DNA of 64,000 bases from an uncultured Paraglaciecola sp. (GCA_947498355.1 CANMKA010000001.1:124001-188000), one strand, 5' to 3'. Counted from the first letter of the stretch, positions 8,431 to 16,933 are shown. Numbers and translations are program-made. Notes: generated from the sequence alone by a model not told the origin.

Positions 8431-8445
8431 AGAGGTGATTCGCTT

Positions 8446-8835
8446 ATGTCAGGGACAATCGGAAAGATTGCAAAACTAATCGGTGTGAATAAAGAAACTA
8501 TTCGCTTTTATGAGCGCAATGGCTTAATCAGTCAGCCACAAAAGCCCTCTGAGGGTTATCGAGTATATCCTAAGGAAACGGTTGATAGGATCCGATTCAT
8601 AAAACGCGCTCAAGAATTAGGATTTACGCTTAAAGAAATAGAATCTCTGCTGTCGTTAAATAGCGAGTGCTGTAGCAAGGTAGAAGCGCTAGCAAAACAG
8701 AGACTTGCATCTGTGCAATCTAAGCTGGAAGACCTAAAACAATTAGAGCATGCGCTATTGGAGAGCATCACTAAGTGTCAGACGAATGATGATGATAGCC
8801 ATTGCCCCATTATTAATGCCTTGTCACCAAAGTAA
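8446..8835 (+). CDS. merR: MerR mercury-responsive transcription regulator
   Basis: A 129-residue MerR-family regulator. The N-terminal winged helix (IGKIAKLIGVNKETIRFYERNGLI) binds the mer operator. A long dimerisation helix (about 77-108) follows. The cysteines that bind Hg(II) are in place: LNSECCSKV, ITKCQ and SHCPII. It represses and, with Hg(II), activates the promoter between itself and merT. Unlike Tn21/Tn501, merR is transcribed in the same direction as the structural genes and sits upstream of them with about 120 bases between. Start ATG with AGAGGTGA upstream. Confidence 0.95.
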   Translation: MSGTIGKIAKLIGVNKETIRFYERNGLISQPQKPSEGYRVYPKETVDRIRFIKRAQELGFTLKEIESLLSLNSECCSKVEALAKQRLASVQSKLEDLKQLEHALLESITKCQTNDDDSHCPIINALSPK

Positions 8836-8894
8836 ATGTATCTAACTATCTAGAGCATCCCGCTAACAAATCACAATGAAATAACTAATCAAGC

Positions 8895-8926
8895 TTGACT
8901 CTGTACTAAGGTACATACTTTATACT
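8895..8926 (+). promoter_or_regulatory. mer operator/promoter (PmerT)
   Basis: TTGACT (8895-8900) and TATACT (8921-8926; TTATAC one base earlier) are separated by a 19-20 base spacer. The spacer contains the dyad GTAC-TAAG-GTAC (8903-8914), which matches the classical MerR operator layout. It should drive merTPA when MerR binds mercury. Confidence 0.88.
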
Positions 8927-8958
8927 CGGTACTATCTTATCCAATATCGAGATTAAAT

Positions 8959-9306
8959 ATGATCAACGACGACTCTAAAATGCCGATGGTGGGAGGTATT
9001 ATCGCGGCGATCGGGGCAGGCATTTGTTGTGTAGGTCCGTTAGTCCTATTGTTGCTTGGAATAAGTGGCTCATGGATTAGTAGCCTAACCGCTTTTGAAC
9101 CATACCGTCCAGTTTTTGTAGTGACCGTCATGCTCTTCCTTGGCTATGCAGGTTATAAAATCCATCGGCCGATTGAAAAATGCCAACCAGGCAGTGTCTG
9201 CGCAATTCCGCAAACAAGGCGTCGTCGTCAAATTGCCTTTTGGATAACGTCATTAATAGCACTTGTTTTGGTCACAAGTAACTATTGGCTAGTTTGGTTA
9301 ATCTGA
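8959..9306 (+). CDS. merT: MerT mercuric ion transporter
   Basis: A 115-residue inner-membrane protein with three hydrophobic helices that takes Hg(II) from MerP into the cytoplasm for reduction. The first helix holds the vicinal cysteine pair (GAGICCVGPLVLLLLG) and the cytoplasmic loop holds the second pair (KCQPGSVC), both characteristic of MerT. It lies directly behind the mer operator and ahead of merP, as in most Gram-negative mer operons. Confidence 0.95.
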   Translation: MINDDSKMPMVGGIIAAIGAGICCVGPLVLLLLGISGSWISSLTAFEPYRPVFVVTVMLFLGYAGYKIHRPIEKCQPGSVCAIPQTRRRRQIAFWITSLIALVLVTSNYWLVWLI

Positions 9307-9356
9307 TTTCAAGAACCTTACACAATCCCTAAAACATTTTAAAACAGGAAAATATT

Positions 9357-9635
9357 ATGAAAAAACTATTACTTACGATGGCTTTACTTTCAAGCACCAC
9401 CGCGTGGGCAGAGTTAAAAACAGTCACGCTAGAAGTACCTAGCATGAATTGTGTTACTTGTCCCGTTACGGTCAAATTAGCACTGAAAAAAGTGGAAGGT
9501 GTGAAAACAGTCGAAGCCACATATGAGCCAAATGAAGCTATTGTTACTTTCGACGATACGAAAACCAATACAAAAGAGTTAATGGCAGCCACCGAGAATG
9601 CAGGCTATTCGTCAAACGTAAAAAGTAGCGATTAA
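9357..9635 (+). CDS. merP: MerP periplasmic mercury-binding protein
   Basis: A 92-residue protein with a Sec signal peptide (MKKLLLTMALLSSTTAWA, cleavage about residue 18) followed by one heavy-metal-associated domain. The metal site reads SMNCVTCP, i.e. the MxCxxC motif that binds Hg(II) in the periplasm before transfer to MerT. The ribosome binding site ACAGGAAAA precedes the ATG. merA starts three bases after the stop. Confidence 0.95.
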   Translation: MKKLLLTMALLSSTTAWAELKTVTLEVPSMNCVTCPVTVKLALKKVEGVKTVEATYEPNEAIVTFDDTKTNTKELMAATENAGYSSNVKSSD

Positions 9636-9638
9636 TCT

Positions 9639-11078
9639 ATGAACGCACAAGGCAGCTCTAATTGTTGTGCAAGCAAGGCGAAGCAACTTCATGTTGCTAT
9701 TATTGGCAGTGGATCTGCGGCATTCTCGTGCGCCATTAAAGCGGCAGAAAATGGTGCAAGGGTCACCATAATAGAAGGAGCCGACGTTATAGGCGGGTGT
9801 TGTGTTAATGTCGGCTGCGTTCCATCTAAAATTCTCATCCGCGCCGCTCAATTAGCACATCAACAACGAAGCAACCCTTTTACAGGCATTGAAGACCACG
9901 AACCTAAGATAGACCGCACGCTTTTATCGCATCAACAAATCAGTCGCGTTGACGAATTGAGAACTGCCAAATACCAAAATATACTGAAAAACAATCCGGC
10001 ATTAACCTTGATTAAGGGGTATGCGCGGTTTAGTAGCAAAAATGCGCTGAACATTACCCATGCTGACGGTACAGAAGTAACACTACTTGCAGACAAATTT
10101 CTTATTGCAACAGGCTCAACACCCACTTTCCCTAAAATAGAAGGACTACAAAACACCCCCTATTGGACTTCAACAGAAGCGTTGTTCGAAAAAGAGCTAC
10201 CTAAGAGCCTTGCAGTAATTGGCTCATCGGTTGTCGCTGTAGAAATTGCTCAGGCATATGCTCGATTAGGTTGCCAAGTTACTATTTTAGCGCGCAGTAC
10301 CTTGTTGAAAAGTGAGGATCCACTGTTGGGTGATAGATTAAGTCAGTGTTTTGAGAAAGAGGGCATTGAAATAATAAATAATACCCAAGTCACTCGAATC
10401 ACTCATGATGACAATGGTTTTTTCATACAGACCGAAGATGAGCAAGTGCTCTGTGAGAAGTTATTGATATCTACAGGTCGTCACGCAAACACTGTAGGAC
10501 TTGATTTAGATGTAGTAGGTGTCAGGACCGATGGATCTGGCGCTGTCCTTGTTAATGAAAAGCTTGAGACAAATGTTTCTCATATCTACGCTGCAGGTGA
10601 TTGCTCAACCATACCTCAATATGTGTATGTTGCGGCGGCTGCAGGCAGCCGTGCCGGTTCAAATATGACTGGTGATAACTTGAAGCTAGACTTATCAATC
10701 ATGCCTGCCGTTATTTTTACCGATCCGCAAGTTGCTACCGTTGGGTTATCAGAAGGTGAAGCTGAAAATCAGGGAATAAGCGTTATTAGCCGCGTATTAG
10801 AAATGGAAAATGTGCCAAGAGCCTTAGCCAACTTTGAGACAGACGGCTTTATAAAGTTAGTGGCAGATAAACAGTCTAATAAGCTTATCGGTGCGCAAAT
10901 CTTAGCACACGAAGGTGGTGAGCTAATACAAAGTGCAGCCCTTGCTATACACAATCAAATGACAATTGAAGATTTAGCAAACCAGCTTTTTCCTTATCTA
11001 ACCATGGTTGAAGGTCTGAAACTGTGTGCGCAGACTTTTAATAAAGATGTGAGTGAGTTGTCTTGTTGCGCTGGATAA
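9639..11078 (+). CDS. merA: MerA mercuric reductase (lacks N-terminal HMA domain)
   Basis: NADPH-dependent flavoprotein that reduces Hg(II) to volatile Hg(0) in the cytoplasm. It has 479 residues: an FAD-binding GSGSAA motif (about 24-30), the redox-active pair in GGCCVNVGCVPSK, a second nucleotide-binding fold near VIGSSVVAVEIAQAYARLG, an FAD-contact motif YAAGDCS, and the C-terminal vicinal cysteines SELSCCAG that deliver mercury at the dimer interface. The N-terminal NmerA metal-binding domain found in many longer MerA proteins is absent; only a short NCCASK segment precedes the core. It is the last gene of the mer operon. Confidence 0.96.
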   Translation: MNAQGSSNCCASKAKQLHVAIIGSGSAAFSCAIKAAENGARVTIIEGADVIGGCCVNVGCVPSKILIRAAQLAHQQRSNPFTGIEDHEPKIDRTLLSHQQISRVDELRTAKYQNILKNNPALTLIKGYARFSSKNALNITHADGTEVTLLADKFLIATGSTPTFPKIEGLQNTPYWTSTEALFEKELPKSLAVIGSSVVAVEIAQAYARLGCQVTILARSTLLKSEDPLLGDRLSQCFEKEGIEIINNTQVTRITHDDNGFFIQTEDEQVLCEKLLISTGRHANTVGLDLDVVGVRTDGSGAVLVNEKLETNVSHIYAAGDCSTIPQYVYVAAAAGSRAGSNMTGDNLKLDLSIMPAVIFTDPQVATVGLSEGEAENQGISVISRVLEMENVPRALANFETDGFIKLVADKQSNKLIGAQILAHEGGELIQSAALAIHNQMTIEDLANQLFPYLTMVEGLKLCAQTFNKDVSELSCCAG

Positions 11079-11107
11079 TAAATATAATTCTATTCACGAA
11101 TTAACGC

Positions 11108-11126
11108 TACTCGACGGAGTATTTTT
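11108..11126 (+). terminator. Short terminator-like hairpin after merA
   Basis: TACTC-GACG-GAGTA followed by TTTTT, 30 bases after the merA stop. The five-pair stem is short, so it is modest evidence for the end of the mer transcript. Confidence 0.45.
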
Positions 11127-11179
11127 ATAAAGTCAGTAAGAATCCAACAATAAAATCAGTTGCTTACAAATATTCATCA

Positions 11180-11210
11180 AAATTTAGGGACCTAAACGGT
11201 AGTTCAGCCT
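11180..11210 (+). repeat. Direct repeat, copy 1 (recombinase 5' segment)
   Basis: A 31-base stretch containing GACCTAAACGGTA recurs at 13038-13067 in the same orientation with three or four differences. It ends exactly where sequence shared with recombinase copy 1 begins (CCTATGTGCG). In the recombinase frame it reads KFRDLNGSSAY, which resembles the GSS segment before the RFR motif of the recombinase at 17.2 kb. Confidence 0.7.
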
Positions 11211-11212
11211 AT

Positions 11213-12268
11213 GTGCGTTTTCGAATTGATATTGAGAAGTTTCTACTGTGGGTCTTCATGGTGGATAATCAGCCACTCGACGAATTACGCAAAGCAGATA
11301 TTTTGCGATATATTGATTTTTGTGTAGCGCCGCCGGTTAAATGGATAAGCACTCAGCTCCATGACCGATTTAGCCTCAATAACGGTTACTTTGCCTCAAA
11401 CCTTAAGTGGACGCCTTTCAGGCAAACGCCACCGAAATACGACAAGGACAGAGTACTCGATCCAAAAAAGTACCAGCCATCATTGCAAACCCTCGAATCT
11501 ACTTTTGTGGCATTGAACTCTTTTTTCCGGCATTTAATAGACGAGGAAATCTGTTTTGGTAATCCAATACCTTTAGCAAAACGTGACTGTAAACACTTAA
11601 TTAAAGACAGTCAGGTCAAAACAATAAGCCGTTTAACCGAGCATCAATGGCAGTACTTGTTAGATACCGCTGTGGAAATGGCTGATAACGACCCATTACT
11701 AGAACGCAATTTGTTCGTTGTGGCCACAATGAAAACGCTGTTTTTAAGGTTATCTGAACTGTCTGAACGTCGGGATTGGACGCCCATGATGAGTCACTTT
11801 TGGACAGATGAAGACAATAATTGGTGGTTCAAGGCTTATGGCAAAGGCAAGAAAATCCGAGATATAACTGTGCCTTCAGGGTATCTGCCTTTTCTCAAGC
11901 GTTACCGAGAATGGCGAGGCCTTTCACCTTTACCATCCAAAGGAGAGCAAACTATCTTGGTTGAAAAAATACGTGGTCGAGGAGGCTTAACCAGTAGGCA
12001 AATATCCAGACTCATTCAGCAGGTATTTGACGCGGCATTTACCAAGATGAAGACTGAGCTCGGGCATGATGCAGCGCAGAAATTGAATGAAGCTACGACA
12101 CACTATCTCAGACATACTGGGGCTAGTATGGAAATTGAAAGAGACCGTCCATTAAAGGACTTATCGGAAGACTTAGGGCATTCAAGCAGTGCAACAACTG
12201 ATACTGTTTATGTGCAAGTGGAGCGCAAACGACGGGCTTCATCTGGCAAAGACCGAAAAGTGGAGTGA
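11213..12268 (+). pseudogene. Tyrosine recombinase, copy 2 (5'-truncated or chimeric)
   Basis: The body is about 93% identical to recombinase copy 1 and keeps all catalytic residues (FLRLSEL Arg, HYLRHTG His/Arg, LGHSS His, DTVYV Tyr). It lacks the first 62 or so residues of copy 1. The frame is open back to 11105 and encodes an unrelated N-terminal stretch (SKNPTIKSVAYKYSSKFRDL), but no ATG, GTG or TTG exists there. The only usable start is GTG 11213, inside the core-binding domain and without a ribosome binding site. Likely a non-functional chimera produced by recombination at the CCTATGTGCG junction. A catalytic fragment could still be made. Confidence 0.75.
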
Positions 12269-12270
12269 AA

Positions 12271-12969
12271 ATGCGAGAAAAGACTTGTTATATGTGTGAT
12301 GCCCTAGCAACAACAAAAGAACATATTCCCCCTAAAGCAATTTTTCCTAAGCAAAAGGACGTGTTAGGAGATATAAATTTACGGAAAAAACTCATTACTG
12401 TTCCGTCATGCGAAATACATAATAATTGTAAGAGTAAAGATGATGAATACCTAGTTTTCTGTCTTTCAACTTGCTTCCACGGGAATGGCATTAAGGAACA
12501 TCTGTTCAATACTAAAATAATGAGAGCAATCGATAGACGGCCCAATACTTATGCTGACTTTCTCGCAAATTATCAAAATGTGATGTTAAAACACCCCTGC
12601 GGCAAAATTGAGCATACAGCTACTTATAATGTAGACACCAAAAGGTTTGAAAGCGTCTTGTCCCACATAGCGTTAGGTTTATATTTTCATCACACCAGTG
12701 AAAAGTGGAAAGGAAATTCTATAGTGATGACCAATGAGCTTCGCGATTTCACCTCAATAAAATCGGATGAAATAAATAGATGGACCGACGAAACAACCGA
12801 GCGAGTAACACGCTTTTTCGTTGGAATACAATCCTATGGTGAGAACCCAGAAGTATTCGAATACAAAGTTTTTGATGACAGGCCTAAAGGTTATGTAATC
12901 CTTATGACATTTTACGGTGCGATACCGATTGTTGTTGCATTAGTTTCTCGCGACGGCGAAACTGGTTAA
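12271..12969 (+). CDS. HNH-like endonuclease family protein (probable)
   Basis: A 232-residue protein of uncertain function. The N-terminus looks like a zinc-finger HNH module: CYMCD (residues 5-9), then KEHIPPKAIFP, then LITVPSCEIHNN followed by KSKDDEYL. C-x-x-C, E-H, and C-x-x-H-N in this spacing are usual for HNH nucleases. The C-terminal half is unrecognised. ATG 12271 has GGAG five bases upstream; GTG 12265 overlaps the recombinase stop and would add two residues. The tight junction with the recombinase indicates co-transcription. Possible roles are defence nuclease or element accessory protein; neither is shown. Confidence 0.6.
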   Translation: MREKTCYMCDALATTKEHIPPKAIFPKQKDVLGDINLRKKLITVPSCEIHNNCKSKDDEYLVFCLSTCFHGNGIKEHLFNTKIMRAIDRRPNTYADFLANYQNVMLKHPCGKIEHTATYNVDTKRFESVLSHIALGLYFHHTSEKWKGNSIVMTNELRDFTSIKSDEINRWTDETTERVTRFFVGIQSYGENPEVFEYKVFDDRPKGYVILMTFYGAIPIVVALVSRDGETG

Positions 12970-13037
12970 ATTCTGCCTAGCACATAAAAGCAGTTACTAT
13001 TAACTATTAAAAACAAAAGGTTACAGTGATCTGCCGT

Positions 13038-13067
13038 AAATTAGAGACCTAAACGGTAATTCAGCCT
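13038..13067 (+). repeat. Direct repeat, copy 2
   Basis: Second copy of the 30-base repeat seen at 11180-11210, again with GACCTAAACGGTA. No recombinase body follows it. The two copies bracket the truncated recombinase and the HNH-like gene, a 1.85-kb unit. It may mark a former recombination junction. Confidence 0.65.
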
Positions 13068-13113
13068 TTACTCGGCAAAATAAGTGTTTGATACACCTGA
13101 TACTTAGTACACT

Positions 13114-13379
13114 TCAATCGATTAAAAAGGCAATTTTTTCTTTAAGTACTTCAACAGGCGTTTCGCCTTTTACAATAAAGTCTGCAACAAATCCGTATTT
13201 ACTTGCTCTTTCTATATCTTCAACTCTTTCTGAGGAGGAATACATCAAAACGGTGCACTGGGAGTAATCAAACTTCTCCCTCCAAAAATATTGTTTACAC
13301 CAATCCCGTTTAATTGGCGTTTTAATATGTATCTGTCTATTTCACTGTCATCAATAATAAGCGCATTAACTGGTTTCAC
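13114..13379 (-). pseudogene. Response regulator remnant with internal deletion and frameshift
   Basis: Read from GTG 13379, which overlaps the end of the histidine kinase gene, the first frame gives VKPVNALIIDDSEIDRYILK and continues to GVNNIF. This is the beta1-alpha1 start of a receiver domain with its acidic pair. The frame then falls into a stop, while a second frame gives a beta4-to-alpha5 end: TVLMYSSSERVEDIERAS, FVADFIVKGETPVEVL, with the conserved Ser and Lys. The middle with the phosphorylated Asp is missing and the two parts are out of frame, so the gene is broken. It was the cognate regulator of the kinase just upstream. Confidence 0.75.
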
Positions 13380-14838
13380 TAATAGATCCTTTTGGAAGCG
13401 TTACGGTAAACGCTGTTCCTTTATCAAGATGATTTACTAGTATAACGCCTTTTAAATAATCTACATGCTTTTTAACAATGGCAAGTCCTAAACCGGAGCC
13501 TGAGCTGACCCTAGGATGAAACCGTTTAAACATGTGAAAGATCTCATCAGTATGTGCAACGGGTATACCTAATCCATTATCTTCAACAACAAGAGTAAAG
13601 GTATTCGCTTGCTCAGAAATATTAATTTTTACTATAGACTTGGCTTCTGCAGGGTCCCTGTATTTAATCGCGTTAGATATCAAATTCTCTAATATTTGTG
13701 TAATACGTATTCTATGGCCCACAGTGTCTGTAGATGCGTTGACAGTTTGTTCGAACTGTACGTCTTTATTTTCGTTAATTTCGGGAGAGCGGTCGCGTAT
13801 GTCGTTAAGAATTGACAACCAATCTATTTGAGTGAGCTTATCATCACACTCAGTGTTACTCAGGGCTAAAATGCTCATGACCAAATCTTCAAGTTTCTTC
13901 ATTTGTTTCTGAATTTTGGCTACATCGCTGGAGGCATTTTTTAGGTCGCCAGCTTGTATGTCTTGCAGAATAAACTCGCAAAGTCTTTTCGTTGATGACA
14001 ATGGTCCTTTGAGATCATGAGACGCACGGTAAGCAAATTGCGCCAGCTCATCATTGGCTCGGGTTAAACTAAGGGTTCTTTGTTCGACTAAAGACTCAAG
14101 TTTCGAATTCACTTCAGTCATTAATAGCTCCTGAGTGAGCCTTTTTTTGGCTACTTCGAGTAAGGTTTTTAGCTCACCAGAAACTTTTTCTTGAATGTTC
14201 GTTTCTAAACGTTCAGCAGGGCTACCTGACTCCAACATAGCGATCGTACCTTTTATGGAGTTTGAGATATTGCGAGACATAAGCGTAATAAAAATAATAT
14301 TGAATACTGAAATCGTAATAACCAAAGGGATCATAGTCCGCATCACGAAAGCGACTGTGTCAGTAATCGGTTTTTCAAACAAGGTCGAGTTCAATTTAAA
14401 CGTTTGCGCACTAAACTTTAACTCGGAGATAAGAGCGGATTTACTCAGTTGTTCTTGTTCAAATTGGGTTAAAAGGGACAAGGCTTGGTTGGCATCGCGT
14501 ATGTCTTTCTCGCATAAATCCACAGCATGGAGCGTACCTATTTGGCGCATGATAAATTTATTGAGTAGATTGACTTTCGCTAAACATTCAGTAGGTTGGT
14601 TGCGAACATTGATTATCAGCTCTCGTAGTGACACAGTATCGACCTGATCCGCATCACTTAACTCAGAAACAGCAACAAAGAATTCTGCACTGTATTTGAG
14701 ATGTAATGAATTTAATTGATGAAATTTCGCACCTTTCGAAATCTCAAACATTGACCAAAGCGTTAAGCTTATCTCAAACATGGTCAGCACAACGATAATC
14801 ATTAATTTACAAGATATTCTCACTGTATCTTTTCTCAC
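13366..14838 (-). CDS. Membrane sensor histidine kinase
   Basis: A 490-residue two-component sensor. There is one membrane helix near residues 10-28, an extracytoplasmic helical sensor region (about 30-165) and a second helix near 168-187. A coiled coil leads into the HisKA phosphoacceptor motif (AYRASHDLKGPLSS). The HATPase domain has an N box (LENLISNAIKY), G1 (VEDNGLGIP) and G2 (GSGLGLAIVKKHV). The ligand is unknown. It starts with GTG and has no clear ribosome binding site. Its own response regulator, overlapping the 3' end, is a deletion-frameshift remnant, so the kinase may be orphaned or signal to another regulator. Confidence 0.9.
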   Translation of the reverse strand: MRKDTVRISCKLMIIVVLTMFEISLTLWSMFEISKGAKFHQLNSLHLKYSAEFFVAVSELSDADQVDTVSLRELIINVRNQPTECLAKVNLLNKFIMRQIGTLHAVDLCEKDIRDANQALSLLTQFEQEQLSKSALISELKFSAQTFKLNSTLFEKPITDTVAFVMRTMIPLVITISVFNIIFITLMSRNISNSIKGTIAMLESGSPAERLETNIQEKVSGELKTLLEVAKKRLTQELLMTEVNSKLESLVEQRTLSLTRANDELAQFAYRASHDLKGPLSSTKRLCEFILQDIQAGDLKNASSDVAKIQKQMKKLEDLVMSILALSNTECDDKLTQIDWLSILNDIRDRSPEINENKDVQFEQTVNASTDTVGHRIRITQILENLISNAIKYRDPAEAKSIVKINISEQANTFTLVVEDNGLGIPVAHTDEIFHMFKRFHPRVSSGSGLGLAIVKKHVDYLKGVILVNHLDKGTAFTVTLPKGSISETS

Positions 14839-14972
14839 TATAAGTTGTGATTTGTATTGCGGTTTTTACGCACTTTATAGGGTGTTCGACTATATTGGGG
14901 TAAAATTCCAATAAGCTAACCTTATCTCATTGATTTATAAGCCTATTTATCAATACCTTTTATAAATATCAT

Positions 14973-15662
14973 TTAGAGTTCACTTAGCTTTTTCTTTCTG
15001 CCAGTAGCATGTCTTTCCCGAGCATCGCTCTCTATATAGCGATCAGTGGTTTGCATAGAGCCGTGACCAGCATCGTCTCGGACATGCTCCCTTGGCCTAA
15101 CTTTAACATCTTCGGAGATAGCTGTGTGTCGGAGCCAATGCACCGTAGCAACCTTTAGTTTTTCTGCATCTTCCATCAAGCCATCATCTTTCATCCGCTG
15201 ATAGGTAGTATCAAAACAAAGCTGCAACAAAGACCTAATTTGCCTTGTACTGGTCACAGGTCCTTTACCCAGTAATTTAGGAATAAGAGGGGATCTTTCT
15301 CCTACCAGTGGAAGCGGAGATAACTGCAAAAATGTACGGTATCTGCGTAAGGCATCTAGCATTTCATCAGAGACCGTAATTACCCGGCTTTTGTTTCCTT
15401 TACCAATGACATGAAACCACCAGTTTTTGTCATTATCGCGCCTAAAATCACCCGTCACGGGAACGGATCTTTCATCGGCGACCAACTCTGAAATTCGCGA
15501 ATACATTCCCAATAAGCACTTTACGATAAACAGAGTTCGCTCGTGGGTTTCAGGCGCTTCGCTGGCCATCATTTCAACAGTTTCCACCACATAATCCCAT
15601 TGCAAGTTACTGATGCGACGTACAGGTGTCAGATGTGGGTGATGACAAATAAAATCCGACAT
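14973..15662 (-). pseudogene. Tyrosine recombinase, copy 3 (catalytic-domain remnant)
   Basis: A 229-residue C-terminal piece of the same recombinase family: RRISNLQWDYVVETVEMM aligns with the start of the catalytic domain of copy 1. The catalytic set is present: Arg in YSRISEL, GKGNKSR, HWLRHTA, a GH and the Tyr of TDRYI. The N-terminal core-binding half is absent. Its first codons overlap the end of the upstream membrane-protein gene in another frame, so the breakpoint lies near 15640-15660. A start at ATG 15662 is formally possible but without the DNA-binding half it should not be a working integrase. Confidence 0.75.
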
Positions 15663-16086
15663 CGTACTGAACCACTATCATCATCAGCTTTACTACTCCT
15701 CCGAGCAAAACTGACATTATCGCCACAGCGAAAGCTGCCGTGATGTGTTGCGGATGAACATCAACTTTCCAGTTGTAGGCAATAGACATGACATTAACCA
15801 CAAAAACGAATATGCCATTGACCAGGGTATAGTTACCCAATTTATCCGCTAAATGATTTAGCTTTTGTAGAGAATCATGAGATAACTGGTGTTTATTTCT
15901 AAAAATGTCCAGTAGTGAAAAACCTTTTACAGATACAGATAAAAAAACCAATACAAAAGGTGGAAGCATTGTCAGAAGCAGTATAGAAGGGAACGCCCAG
16001 TCAGAAAACAATGCCTGAGCATCGCCAAAATAAACACCTGTATAGACTGCTACCCATAGCGCTATCCAGCTTATAATCACATTCAT
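15607..16086 (-). CDS. Membrane protein of unknown function, C-terminus probably replaced
   Basis: A 159-residue hydrophobic protein with about four predicted membrane helices (near residues 3-20, 33-53, 88-106 and 117-140) and a charged cytoplasmic-like loop (55-85). I do not recognise the family. It starts one base after the stop of the Asp/Asn hydroxylase gene with GGAG upstream, so the two are an operon. The last 18 or so residues (YLSSPTSDTCTSHQ) are encoded by DNA that reads as recombinase in another frame, which suggests that the original C-terminus was lost when the recombinase remnant was joined. Confidence 0.65.
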   Translation of the reverse strand: MNVIISWIALWVAVYTGVYFGDAQALFSDWAFPSILLLTMLPPFVLVFLSVSVKGFSLLDIFRNKHQLSHDSLQKLNHLADKLGNYTLVNGIFVFVVNVMSIAYNWKVDVHPQHITAAFAVAIMSVLLGGVVKLMMIVVQYDVGFYLSSPTSDTCTSHQ

Positions 16087-16087
16087 T

Positions 16088-16933
16088 TTAATTCTCCACT
16101 ACAGTTGCACAGCTATTGTGCATAACTTTATAAACAGGCAGCTGAACACGAGTAACAACACTACCATCATGAAACTCATAAAATAGACCATTGACAGTAT
16201 TGTCGGTAAATTTGAATTCAAATATCCGTTCCATACTCCAACTCTTTAATTTACATTGCGTGTCAGAAATTGGTTGCAGCCCAAATAGAGGTTTCCCCAA
16301 TAGAAATAGTTGCAGTTCACCGTTTTCCACTATTTTAATTTCACCCGTATAACTGGCATCTATGCCATCATCAGTTTCAAAAACACCTTTGAGTAGTGCA
16401 GCTGAACATCGAAACTTGCACTCAAACCTTTCCAGCGCATCACGAGTGATAGCAAGTGCAGATTTGTGAAACAGCACGTTGTTTAAATCCAATTCCTGAA
16501 CAAAATAATCGGGAAACAAAGTAAGCAATTTATCAGTAACAAACACATCTAAAATGAGGTGAATTCTGCGTGTATCACCGTTATTAACCGCACTGTGTAA
16601 CTTACTAAAATCACCGAACCAAAATTCACCGGCCCGCCATACGGACTCTTCGCCATCGATAATCATTTTGGCATCATCGTTGGTTAAGACTGGCACGTGT
16701 AATCGCACCTGACCAAACTGAAAACCGATAAAGGTATCGCAGTGAGTACCGATTTTTTCTCCGGGATTAATGGCTGAAATTCTTGCGGTTCTTATATCGT
16801 CACCAAAGAAGTCAAGAATAGACCGAATGTAAGGTGCACTTTTAATATAGTCATTATACAAGTACTCCTGAATACTTGGGCCGCCTGGGTCGGTGCGCTG
16901 CACGTCTCCACCCAAAGAACGAATGCTAAGCAC
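16088..16933 (-). CDS. Aspartyl/asparaginyl beta-hydroxylase family protein
   Basis: A 281-residue 2-oxoglutarate/Fe(II)-dependent dioxygenase of the Asp/Asn beta-hydroxylase family. The iron-binding triad is visible as His64-x-Asp66 (GTHCDTFIG) and His113 (KLHSAVNNG), with Arg122/123 placed to bind 2-oxoglutarate. The double-stranded beta-helix strands LHVPVLTN and EFWFGDFS lie between them. The C-terminal 140 residues are unrecognised. The substrate is unknown; relatives hydroxylate peptide residues or act in lipid and natural-product modification. The GTG start is supported by AAGGAG eight bases upstream. It is cotranscribed with the membrane protein downstream. Confidence 0.82.
   Translation of the reverse strand: MLSIRSLGGDVQRTDPGGPSIQEYLYNDYIKSAPYIRSILDFFGDDIRTARISAINPGEKIGTHCDTFIGFQFGQVRLHVPVLTNDDAKMIIDGEESVWRAGEFWFGDFSKLHSAVNNGDTRRIHLILDVFVTDKLLTLFPDYFVQELDLNNVLFHKSALAITRDALERFECKFRCSAALLKGVFETDDGIDASYTGEIKIVENGELQLFLLGKPLFGLQPISDTQCKLKSWSMERIFEFKFTDNTVNGLFYEFHDGSVVTRVQLPVYKVMHNSCATVVEN

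Noticed and set aside
12970..13113. Open frame after the second 30-base repeat reading like a recombinase N-terminus (DLNGNSAFTRQNK)
   Set aside because: Only the repeat itself resembles the recombinase; the continuation has no match to the core-binding domain, so no gene is called.
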